A stretch of 6,231 nucleotides of DNA, taken from Gammaproteobacteria bacterium. Lineage in GTDB: Bacteria; Pseudomonadota; Gammaproteobacteria; Pseudomonadales; Pseudohongiellaceae. Shown here piece by piece: positions 1-6,095 of the stretch (the stretch's first letter is position 1; every line of letters begins with the position of its first letter). The position numbers and the translations under genes were made by a program. Below the pieces are notes generated by a model. It ran no database searches, was not told the origin of the DNA, and worked only from the letters and a program-made list of their open reading frames with translations. The stretch spans positions 1-6,231 of the forward strand of contig PWQG01000476.1 in the NCBI GenBank assembly GCA_003556835.1, in the 5' to 3' direction.

Positions 1-1
1 C

Positions 2-547
2 CTGCGTGAACGCCGCGCTGACATTCTGCCTCTGGCCGATCGTCTGCTGCAGCGCCATGCCGCACAGATGGGACTGCGCGATGTGGTGTTCGCCGCCGAT
101 GCGCGGCAGCTGCTGCGCGATTACGCCTGGCCCGGCAATGTGCGCGAGCTCGACAATGTCATTCAGCGCGCCCTGATCCTGCAGGAGGATGGCCGGATCA
201 CTGCCACCGGGCTGGGCATCGACCCGGCACAGCCCGGCCTGCACGCACTGACCGGTACGATTGCGGCTGCGGAATCGGCCCCGCAACAAAGCATGACGGC
301 ACAAGCTGTTCCGGAAAACGAAGACGACACACAAGACCCACTGAGCGAAACATTATCCGAGGTCAGCGCCCTGGGCAGCGACCTCAAGCGACGTGAATTC
401 GAAATCATATTGCGCACCCTGCGCGAGCAGGGTGGTCGGCGCAAGGAGACCGCGGAAATCCTCGGTGTCAGCGCCCGTACCCTGCGTTACAAACTGGCCC
501 GCATGCGTGATTGCGGAATCAATGTTGAATCACTGGTAAGCGCCTGA
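2..547 (+). CDS. fleR: Sigma-54-dependent flagellar response regulator FleR/FlrC, C-terminal part (5' end outside window)
   Basis: This is the last 181 codons of a sigma-54 enhancer-binding activator; the frame is open from base 2, so the gene starts upstream of the window. The visible part begins in the AAA+ domain with LRERRADI, a conserved stretch in this family. Residues 43-52 (WPGNVRELDN) match the C-terminal sigma-54-interaction signature, with the sensor II arginine in GNVRE. A variable, acidic, Gln/Ala-containing linker follows (about residues 64-127). The protein ends in a Fis-type helix-turn-helix (about 146-168, with ETAEILGVSARTLRYKL) that should bind enhancer DNA. In Pseudomonas and Vibrio the equivalent FleR/FlrC is phosphorylated by the kinase FleS/FlrB and switches on mid-to-late flagellar genes with RpoN. 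The receiver domain and Walker motifs are not in the window, so assignment to FleR rather than another NtrC-like activator rests on fliE starting 11 nt downstream. Confidence 0.9.
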   Translation: MRERRADILPLADRLLQRHAAQMGLRDVVFAADARQLLRDYAWPGNVRELDNVIQRALILQEDGRITATGLGIDPAQPGLHALTGTIAAAESAPQQSMTAQAVPENEDDTQDPLSETLSEVSALGSDLKRREFEIILRTLREQGGRRKETAEILGVSARTLRYKLARMRDCGINVESLVSA

Positions 548-550
548 AAC

Positions 551-557
551 GGGAGAG
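551..557 (+). promoter_or_regulatory. Ribosome binding site of fliE, ambiguous between two starts
   Basis: A purine stretch GGGAGAG lies in the 11-nt gap after the fleR stop. Its GGAG core (552-555) ends 3 nt before the ATG at 559 and 12 nt before the ATG at 568. One spacing is shorter and the other longer than the usual 5-9 nt, so the sequence does not settle which ATG is used. Confidence 0.5.
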
Positions 558-558
558 C

Positions 559-948
559 ATGGCAACAATGAGCACGATTTCAGACAGAATGGACATCAAA
601 CAGGTATTGCACCAGATGCGCAGCATGCGCGAACAGGTGCAAAGCAGCGACGTGCGCCCCACCGGCCTGGAGAATCCGACACAGAACCCTGTCCAGGGCA
701 GTGAAAGCCCGAATGCGGTCAATCGCAGTGGTTTCTCGGAAATGGTCCGCGAAGCCATCGATTCGGTCAACGAGACACAGATGAAGTCGGGCGAATTGCA
801 GCGCGCTTTCGAGACCGGGGATCCGGATGTCGACATCACCCAGGTGATGATCCAGATGCAGAAGGCGAGTGTCTCCTTTGAGGCGATGAATCAGGTACGT
901 AATCGCTTGGTCAATGCCTACCAGGACATCATGAACATGCCCATCTGA
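559..948 (+). CDS. fliE: Flagellar hook-basal body complex protein FliE
   Basis: FliE is a small export substrate that forms the junction between the MS ring and the proximal rod in the periplasm. It is required early for export of other rod proteins. The C-terminal two thirds carry the family pattern: FSEMVREAIDSVNETQ at 59-74, a GDPDVDITQVMIQMQKAS stretch at 87-104, and VRNRLVNAYQDIM at 113-125. At 129 residues it is slightly longer than the common 100-115, because of a variable N-terminal segment (about 22-56, rich in polar residues and proline). The start is uncertain: ATG at 559 gives 129 aa, ATG at 568 gives 126 aa and ATG at 589 gives 119 aa. None has ideally spaced Shine-Dalgarno sequence. 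As is normal for FliE, no signal peptide is seen; it leaves through the type III apparatus. It follows fleR by 11 nt and precedes fliF by 39 nt. Confidence 0.96.
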   Translation: MATMSTISDRMDIKQVLHQMRSMREQVQSSDVRPTGLENPTQNPVQGSESPNAVNRSGFSEMVREAIDSVNETQMKSGELQRAFETGDPDVDITQVMIQMQKASVSFEAMNQVRNRLVNAYQDIMNMPI

Positions 949-974
949 TGGCGCTGACAAGAATCACAGGGTTC

Positions 975-979
975 GAGGA
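975..979 (+). promoter_or_regulatory. Ribosome binding site of fliF
   Basis: GAGGA ends 8 nt before the fliF ATG at 988, a good Shine-Dalgarno match at normal spacing. A second purine run, AAGGA (981-985), is too close to the start to be the main site. Confidence 0.6.
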
Positions 980-987
980 CAAGGAAC

Positions 988-2685
988 ATGGCAACAGCCG
1001 ATAGCGCAGGAGCAACACGACCGCAGGGCGGAGGCGGCGAAGGCGGAGCATCGAGCGGCGCAGCGCTGCGCAGCAACTTCCTGTCCGGTTTCGGTCGTAT
1101 GGATCTGCTGCGCCAGATGGGCCTGTTGATCGCCCTGGCCGCCAGCGTGGCCCTGGGTTTTGCCGTGGTACTGTGGTCCCAGTCCGAAGACTTCCAGCCC
1201 CTGTATGGCAATATGCAGGGTTATAACACCTCCGAGTTGATCAATGTGCTGGATGCCGAGGGTATCCGGTATCGCATGGACCCGGGCAGCGGGATAATCC
1301 TGGTACCGAGTGACCGGGTGTCACAGGTTCGGTTGCAGATCGCCAGCGCGGGAGTTTCGCGGGACAATGGCTACGGCTACGAATTCCTGGACGAAGACCA
1401 GGGCCTCGGTACCAGCCAGTTCATGGAAATGAACCGCTACCGTCGCAGCCAGGAAGGTGAACTGCAACGCACCATCACCGGCCTGCGCAATGTCCAGGCC
1501 GCGCGGGTACACCTGGCAACGCCCGAGCGATCGGTGTTCATGCGCAATTCCCGCAAACCCACAGCGTCGGTATTTCTCACCCTCACCTCCGCTCGCGGCC
1601 TGAGTGAAACACAGGTGCAGGCCATCGCCAACCTGGTCGCTTCCAGTGTGCCGGAAATGGAGCCCGAGGATGTGACCATTGTCGACCAGCAGGGCAATCT
1701 GCTGACCCGCAAGCGTGAAGACAGCAACCTGGTGGCAGCCAGCGAGCGGCTGGATTATATCCGTCGCTACGAAGACACACTTTCAGAGCGTATCACCCGG
1801 ATTCTCCAACCCATTGTTGGTCCCGGCCGCTTCACTGCCGAGGTGTCCGCGGATATCGACTTCACCCGCACGGAACAGGCGGCCGAACAGTTCAATCCCG
1901 AGGTACAGGTACTGCGCAGCGAACAATCCCTGTTGGAGAATCGCACCGGCATGGCCGGACAACAGGGCATACCCGGCGCGCTCACCAATCAGCCGCCGGT
2001 CGATGCCCAGGTGCCGGAAAATGCCGAGCAGGCGGAAGCCCAGCAGGGGCAGGCTGCCGGCAACTCGCGTGAACAGGCCACACGCAACTACGAGGTGGAC
2101 CGCACCATCAGCTACACCAATTTCGATCCGGTCAGTGTGCGACGCCTGTCCGTTGCCGTGGTCATTGACGATGGCGCCGCAACTGCAGCCGGCGCCGAAA
2201 CCTGGAGTGAAAATGACCTGGACCGAGTGCGCGCGCTGGTGCGCGATGCCATCGGCTTCAGCGCCGAGCGTGGCGACAGTGTGACCGTGCTCAATCAACG
2301 TTTTGCCTCGCTGGCGCCGGATGAACCGATCAGCATGCCGTTCTGGCAGGAGCCCTGGGTTGCCAGTGCCCTGCGTCAGTTCCTGGCCGGCCTGTTTGTA
2401 CTGGTGCTTGCCTTTGGTGTGCTGCTGCCGGTGCTGCGCAAGATTGCCAGCGGTGGCAATGAGCCGCGAAAACTGAGTGAAAAAGCGGGTGATGGCGAGT
2501 TCGCCGACCTCAATCTGGAAGGCATGGGTGATGAATCGGTGACCCTCAGGGGCAGTGATGACGTGATGCTGCCCGGACCCGATGACAGCTACGACCGGCA
2601 ACTCTCCGCAGTGCGTGGCATGGTGGCGCAGGATCCGGCCCGCGTGGCCCAGGTAGTCAAACACTGGATCGATAAAGATGGTTGA
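988..2685 (+). CDS. fliF: Flagellar MS-ring protein FliF
   Basis: FliF oligomerises in the inner membrane to form the MS ring, the base on which the rod, export gate and C ring are built. The 565-residue length is typical. A cytoplasmic N-terminus with a glycine-rich patch (about 14-20) precedes the first transmembrane helix (about 44-64). The periplasmic ring-building motifs follow: the YscJ/FliF-like region from about 69 to 235, including FQPLYGNM at 69-76, and a third region at about 255-310 and 370-440. This third region is interrupted by a Gln/Ala-rich insertion that contains the family motif GIPGALTNQPP (327-337) and is followed by NYEVDRTISYT (367-377). The second transmembrane helix is at about 464-484. 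The cytoplasmic tail ends in the FliG-binding segment (about 535-562, DRQLSAVRGMVAQDPARVAQVV). The start is supported by GAGGA 8 nt upstream. Its last 8 nt overlap fliG, fitting the direct contact between the two products. Confidence 0.99.
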   Translation: MATADSAGATRPQGGGGEGGASSGAALRSNFLSGFGRMDLLRQMGLLIALAASVALGFAVVLWSQSEDFQPLYGNMQGYNTSELINVLDAEGIRYRMDPGSGIILVPSDRVSQVRLQIASAGVSRDNGYGYEFLDEDQGLGTSQFMEMNRYRRSQEGELQRTITGLRNVQAARVHLATPERSVFMRNSRKPTASVFLTLTSARGLSETQVQAIANLVASSVPEMEPEDVTIVDQQGNLLTRKREDSNLVAASERLDYIRRYEDTLSERITRILQPIVGPGRFTAEVSADIDFTRTEQAAEQFNPEVQVLRSEQSLLENRTGMAGQQGIPGALTNQPPVDAQVPENAEQAEAQQGQAAGNSREQATRNYEVDRTISYTNFDPVSVRRLSVAVVIDDGAATAAGAETWSENDLDRVRALVRDAIGFSAERGDSVTVLNQRFASLAPDEPISMPFWQEPWVASALRQFLAGLFVLVLAFGVLLPVLRKIASGGNEPRKLSEKAGDGEFADLNLEGMGDESVTLRGSDDVMLPGPDDSYDRQLSAVRGMVAQDPARVAQVVKHWIDKDG

Positions 2686-3697
2686 AGAACAGAGAAGCCC
2701 GACACAGGGCATGAACTCGGTGGAAAAAGCCGCCATCCTGCTGATGAGCATGGGTGAAAAAGATGCCGCCGAGGTGTTAAAGCAGATGGGGCCGAAGGAA
2801 GTGCAGAAAGTGGGCACGGCCATGACCGGCCTCAAGTCGGTCACCCAGGACACCGTGGAGCTGGTGCTCAACGAGTTCCTCAAGGATTGTGGCACCCAAA
2901 GCGGGTTGGGCGTGGGCGCGGATAACTATATCCGCAACATGCTGAACGAGGCGCTGGGAGAAGACCGCGCCAGCAGTCTGCTCGATCGCATACTCCTGGG
3001 CGGTTCCAGTGGCGGCATCAATGCCCTCAAATGGATGGATCCGCGCTCGGTCACCGATGTCATCCGCCATGAACATCCGCAAATCCAGGCCGTGGTGCTC
3101 AGTTACCTGGAGGCCGATCAGTCCGCCGGCATCCTGGCCAATCTGCCGGAAAAAGCACGGCTGGAAGTGATGATGCGTATCTCTGCCCTGGAAAGTGTGC
3201 AACCAGACGCGCTCAAGGAACTCAATTTCATTCTGGAGAAGCAGTTCTCCGGCAAAGGGTCGAATCCCTCCACGGTCATCGGCGGCACCAAGACCGCGGC
3301 CGAGATCATGAACCACCTGGACGGCAACGTGGAACAGGAGCTCATGGACTCGATCCGCGAAGTGGACGAGGACCTGAGCCTGCAGATCCAGGATCTGATG
3401 TTTGTCTTTGACAACCTCGCCGATGTTGATGACCGTGGAATCCAGGCCCTGCTGCGCGAGGTCTCCTCCGAGGCCCTCATTCTGGCCCTCAAGGGGGCAG
3501 ATGATACACTCAAAGAGAAAATTTTTGGCAACATGTCCAAACGTGCCGCCGAATTGCTGCGTGATGATCTCGAAGCCAAGGGGCCAGTGCGTATCAGCGA
3601 AGTCGAAGCAGCCCAGAAAGACATTCTTGCCGTGGCACGGCGCATGGCCGATGCTGGTGAAATCCAGCTCGGTGGCGCCAGTGATGAAATGATCTGA
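2678..3697 (+). CDS. fliG: Flagellar motor switch protein FliG
   Basis: FliG is the rotor protein that links the MS ring to FliM/FliN and takes torque from the stator. The 339 residues cover three armadillo-like domains: N-terminal (about 12-105, binds FliF; VEKAAILLMSMGE at 15-27), middle (about 110-200, with the FliM-contacting EHPQ motif at 132-135), and C-terminal (about 210-339). The torque helix is intact. By alignment with the E. coli residues K264, R281, D288, D289 and R297, I place the equivalents at K272, R289, D296, D297 and R305; all five are present, with a constant offset of 8. The start overlaps the end of fliF by 8 nt and has only a weak GGA (2666-2668) upstream, suggesting translation coupled to fliF. 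An alternative ATG at 2711 (residue 12) would still keep the core, but the 2678 start gives the usual family length. Confidence 0.99.
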   Translation: MVEEQRSPTQGMNSVEKAAILLMSMGEKDAAEVLKQMGPKEVQKVGTAMTGLKSVTQDTVELVLNEFLKDCGTQSGLGVGADNYIRNMLNEALGEDRASSLLDRILLGGSSGGINALKWMDPRSVTDVIRHEHPQIQAVVLSYLEADQSAGILANLPEKARLEVMMRISALESVQPDALKELNFILEKQFSGKGSNPSTVIGGTKTAAEIMNHLDGNVEQELMDSIREVDEDLSLQIQDLMFVFDNLADVDDRGIQALLREVSSEALILALKGADDTLKEKIFGNMSKRAAELLRDDLEAKGPVRISEVEAAQKDILAVARRMADAGEIQLGGASDEMI

Positions 3698-3701
3698 GGG
3701 G
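3696..3701 (+). promoter_or_regulatory. Ribosome binding site of fliH, overlapping the fliG stop codon
   Basis: GAGGGG begins inside the fliG TGA and ends 7 nt before the fliH ATG at 3709. This supports that start and means ribosomes finishing fliG run over the fliH binding site. Confidence 0.65.
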
Positions 3702-3708
3702 CAGGCCC

Positions 3709-4587
3709 ATGAAGCGACATCCCTTTGACAGCAACAACCGCATCAGCGCCGGCGATCTGGAAGAACTCCCGATCAAAAACTGGCTGCCACCGTCCATAAC
3801 TTCCGATGGCCGGCTGATTCCGGTCGAACCCAGAGAGGATCCCCGGCGCGAGAAAAAATCCGCGCAAAGTGACGAACAGCAGCCAACGCCAGCCGGAGCA
3901 GAGGCTGACAGCAGTGGTACGCAAGAGCAGCTCGAAGCGGAGAAACAGAGGGCGCGGCATTTGGGGCATGCCGAAGGCCACGCCGCGGGACGTGCCGAGG
4001 GCCATGCAGAAGGCTACGAACAGGGGCTTGTCGAAGGCCGCGAACAGGGGCGCGAAGAAGGTCTGCAGGCGGCTCGTGAAGAAATCAATGCCGAGTTGGC
4101 CCGGCTCAACCGACTGGCCACCAGTCTGAGTCATGCCCTGAATGAACAGGACTACCAGCTTGAGCAGGCTCTGCTGAAACTGGTCGAGGAAATCGCCCGA
4201 CAGGTGGTGCAGCGCGAACTGGAACTGGATCGGTCGACGTTGCTGTCGGTGATCCGCGAAGCGCTGCAAGTGCTGCCACCGACCCGTGACAACCTGCGCA
4301 TACTGGTCAATCCCGAAGACCTGCCACTGCTGGAACAGGCCATCGACGAAGGTGGCGAGAACTGGCAGGCCCAGGCCCGCCGTGATATCGCAGCGGGAGG
4401 TTGCCGGATCGAGACCGAGCAGAGCGTGGTCGACTACACCACCGAGCATCGCTTCCAGCGTGTCATCGAACAGATCATGTCGCGCCAGTTGGTTGACGAA
4501 GAGGTCGATGGCGACAGCGAGGAAGCACTGGAAGAGGCGCCGGAACCTCTCGTCAAGCCGCGAACCGAAACGGAATCGCAGGAATGA
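3709..4587 (+). CDS. fliH: Flagellar assembly protein FliH (export ATPase regulator)
   Basis: FliH dimerises, binds the N-terminus of the ATPase FliI, holds it in check and anchors it to the C ring and export gate. The 292-residue product is longer than the enterobacterial protein (about 235). The N-terminal third (1-75) is variable, polar and probably disordered, with a hydrophobic LPIKNWLPP patch at 20-28. Residues 86-118 form a perfect GxxxG repeat with glycines at every fourth position, the hallmark helical segment of FliH. Next come a long helix (about 120-175) and the conserved C-terminal FliH/YscL domain, with LRILVNPEDLPLLEQ at 196-210 and AAGGCRIETEQSVVDYT at 228-244. The tail (262-292) is strongly acidic. 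It starts 11 nt after fliG behind a good Shine-Dalgarno sequence. Its stop overlaps the fliI start (ATGA), which fits production together with its partner ATPase. Confidence 0.96.
   Translation: MKRHPFDSNNRISAGDLEELPIKNWLPPSITSDGRLIPVEPREDPRREKKSAQSDEQQPTPAGAEADSSGTQEQLEAEKQRARHLGHAEGHAAGRAEGHAEGYEQGLVEGREQGREEGLQAAREEINAELARLNRLATSLSHALNEQDYQLEQALLKLVEEIARQVVQRELELDRSTLLSVIREALQVLPPTRDNLRILVNPEDLPLLEQAIDEGGENWQAQARRDIAAGGCRIETEQSVVDYTTEHRFQRVIEQIMSRQLVDEEVDGDSEEALEEAPEPLVKPRTETESQE
3967..4062 (+). repeat. Four degenerate 24-nt tandem units encoding the FliH GxxxG helix
   Basis: Four in-frame 24-nt units each encode eight residues with glycine at positions 4 and 8. Units 1 and 2 share the pattern xAEGHAxG, and units 3 and 4 share xEQGxxEG. 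By hand comparison, units 1/2 agree at 17 of 24 bases, units 3/4 at 17 of 24, and units 2/3 at 14 of 24. The 11-mer CGAACAGGGGC occurs at 4017-4027 and again at 4041-4051, exactly 24 nt apart. One further glycine (residue 86) precedes the first unit. This looks like past duplication within a repeat kept in frame by the helix geometry. Confidence 0.75.
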
Positions 4588-6095
4588 ACATCGGTCGCCA
4601 ATCCCTCGCCCAGCGCATCCGCCGCTATCAGCCGAGCCGTCCCGCCGAGGTGCACCCGGTAATTGAAGGTTACCTGACGCGGGTGGTCGGACTCACACTC
4701 GAAGCGGTCGGCTGCCGCGTCTCTCTTGGCAGTCGCTGTCTGATTGGTCATGACGACGCCGATCTGGTCGAAGCCGAGGTGGTGGGTTTTGACGGACCAC
4801 GTATCTTTCTCATGCCCCTGATGCAGGTCAATGGCCTGCAACCTGGCGCCCGTGTCATTCCCGCGCCGGATGTCCGACGCCTGGAAGTCGGTCCCGGCCT
4901 GATGGGGCGGGTACTCAATGGCTTCGGGGATCCCATCGACGGCAAGGGAGCACTGGATACCGACAAGTCCCGCGTGGTTCCCGAACACACTGTCATCAAC
5001 CCCCTGCAGCGGCAACACATCCGCAAACCCCTGGATGTGGGCATCACCGCCATCAATGCCTTGCTGACGGTCGGGCGCGGACAACGCATCGGCCTGTTTG
5101 CCGGCAGTGGTGTGGGTAAAAGTGTATTGCTGGGCATGATGACCCGTTTCACTGAAGCCGACATCATTGTGGTGGGCCTGATCGGTGAGCGCGGCCGCGA
5201 GGTCAAGGAGTTCATTGATGAGATTCTGGGGGAAGAGGGCCTCAAGCGTTCCGTGGTGGTCGCGTCACCAGCCGATGACTCACCGCTAATGCGCCTGCGG
5301 GCTGCGGTGGTGACCACCCGGATCGCGGAAGGTTTTCGTGACCAGGGCCACAACGTGCTGCTCTTGATGGACTCACTGACACGTTATGCCATGGCACAAC
5401 GCGAAATTGCCTTGGCCATCGGCGAACCACCAGCCACCAAGGGGTATCCGCCTTCGGTCTTTGCCAAGGTGCCGCAGCTGGTGGAGCGAGCCGGTAATGG
5501 GGATCATGGAGAGGGTTCCATCACTGCTTTCTACACCGTGCTTACCGAAGGCGATGATCAGCAGGATCCCATTGCCGATTCGGCCCGGGCCATTCTCGAC
5601 GGCCACGTGGTATTGTCGCGCAGTCTCGCCGAACAGGGGCATTACCCGGCCATTGATATCGAGACCTCGATCAGCCGGGTGATGCCGGCGGTGGTCGACG
5701 AAGAGCATCTGGAATACGCGCGTCTGTTCCGCCGTGTCTATTCCCTGTACCAGCAGAACAGCGACCTGATCAGTGTCGGTGCCTATAATACGGGGACAGA
5801 CCCCGATATTGATCAGGCCATCGAACGCATGCCGCATCTGCGACAGTACCTGCAACAGGGACTGGGTCAGCAGGTCTCCCTGCCCGAAGCGCGCAAGCGA
5901 CTGGAGCGGGTCATGCAGCCCGTGCTGGCGCGGCAACAGCAGTCCACCCGACAGGCCGAAGCACAGGGCGCTGCGTCGGGACCGGCTGGCGGCCAGCCTG
6001 CAAAAACCAATGTCACCGCCCTGAAGCCGCGCGCGCGCACCCAGGCGCCTGGAGGGGATGCCGGACAGGGTGGGGTAGGGGGTAGTGGCGGATGA
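4584..6095 (+). CDS. fliI: Flagellum-specific export ATPase FliI
   Basis: FliI is the cytoplasmic hexameric ATPase of the flagellar type III export apparatus, related to F1-ATPase beta. It helps unfold and deliver rod, hook and filament subunits to the export gate. All catalytic elements are visible: P-loop AGSGVGKS (173-180, K179), catalytic glutamate in GERGREVKEF (E202), Walker B VLLLMD (258-263, D263), the ATPase alpha/beta signature PAIDIETSIS (355-364), and the arginine-finger candidate R365. Residues 1-100 form the N-terminal barrel that meets FliH. The 503 residues exceed the usual 440-460: after about residue 450 there is a Gln-, Ala- and Gly-rich tail ending in a glycine-rich stretch with no recognisable domain. 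The start codon overlaps the fliH stop (ATGA) with GGAA 8 nt upstream, and the stop overlaps the fliJ start the same way. This context separates it from a virulence-type ATPase such as SctN. Confidence 0.99.
   Translation: MNIGRQSLAQRIRRYQPSRPAEVHPVIEGYLTRVVGLTLEAVGCRVSLGSRCLIGHDDADLVEAEVVGFDGPRIFLMPLMQVNGLQPGARVIPAPDVRRLEVGPGLMGRVLNGFGDPIDGKGALDTDKSRVVPEHTVINPLQRQHIRKPLDVGITAINALLTVGRGQRIGLFAGSGVGKSVLLGMMTRFTEADIIVVGLIGERGREVKEFIDEILGEEGLKRSVVVASPADDSPLMRLRAAVVTTRIAEGFRDQGHNVLLLMDSLTRYAMAQREIALAIGEPPATKGYPPSVFAKVPQLVERAGNGDHGEGSITAFYTVLTEGDDQQDPIADSARAILDGHVVLSRSLAEQGHYPAIDIETSISRVMPAVVDEEHLEYARLFRRVYSLYQQNSDLISVGAYNTGTDPDIDQAIERMPHLRQYLQQGLGQQVSLPEARKRLERVMQPVLARQQQSTRQAEAQGAASGPAGGQPAKTNVTALKPRARTQAPGGDAGQGGVGGSGG
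6077..6082 (+). promoter_or_regulatory. Ribosome binding site of fliJ inside the fliI 3' end
   Basis: AGGGGG ends 9 nt before the fliJ ATG at 6092. It is part of a series of G-tracts (6054-6082) that also encode the glycine-rich end of FliI. Confidence 0.5.

Noticed and set aside
206..224. GG-N10-GC element in the fleR coding region (GGGCAT and GGCAC)
   Set aside because: Only the invariant GG and GC fit; the TT before the GC and other consensus bases are missing. Such hits are frequent in GC-rich coding DNA.
297..312. Possible sigma-54 promoter (GGCAC followed by TTCC) in fleR upstream of fliE
   Set aside because: The -24-like half is reasonable, but the second half is TTCC rather than TTGC and the spacing is one base too long.
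949..987. The 39-nt fliE-fliF gap as a terminator or regulatory RNA site
   Set aside because: No stem-loop followed by a T-run is visible, and the space is filled by the fliF ribosome binding site.
1715..2284. A 189-codon + strand frame inside fliF
   Set aside because: It is an out-of-frame reading of fliF with a composition rich in Pro, Arg and Ser, typical of a shifted GC-rich frame.
1783..2895. A 370-codon open frame on the - strand, antisense to fliF and fliG
   Set aside because: Same codon-bias effect. No recognisable family, no separate ribosome binding context, and the + strand genes are intact.
3118..4449. A 443-codon open frame on the - strand, antisense to fliG and fliH
   Set aside because: Long antisense frames are expected opposite high-GC genes. 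The predicted peptide has no recognisable domain, and the + strand here encodes two unmistakable flagellar proteins.
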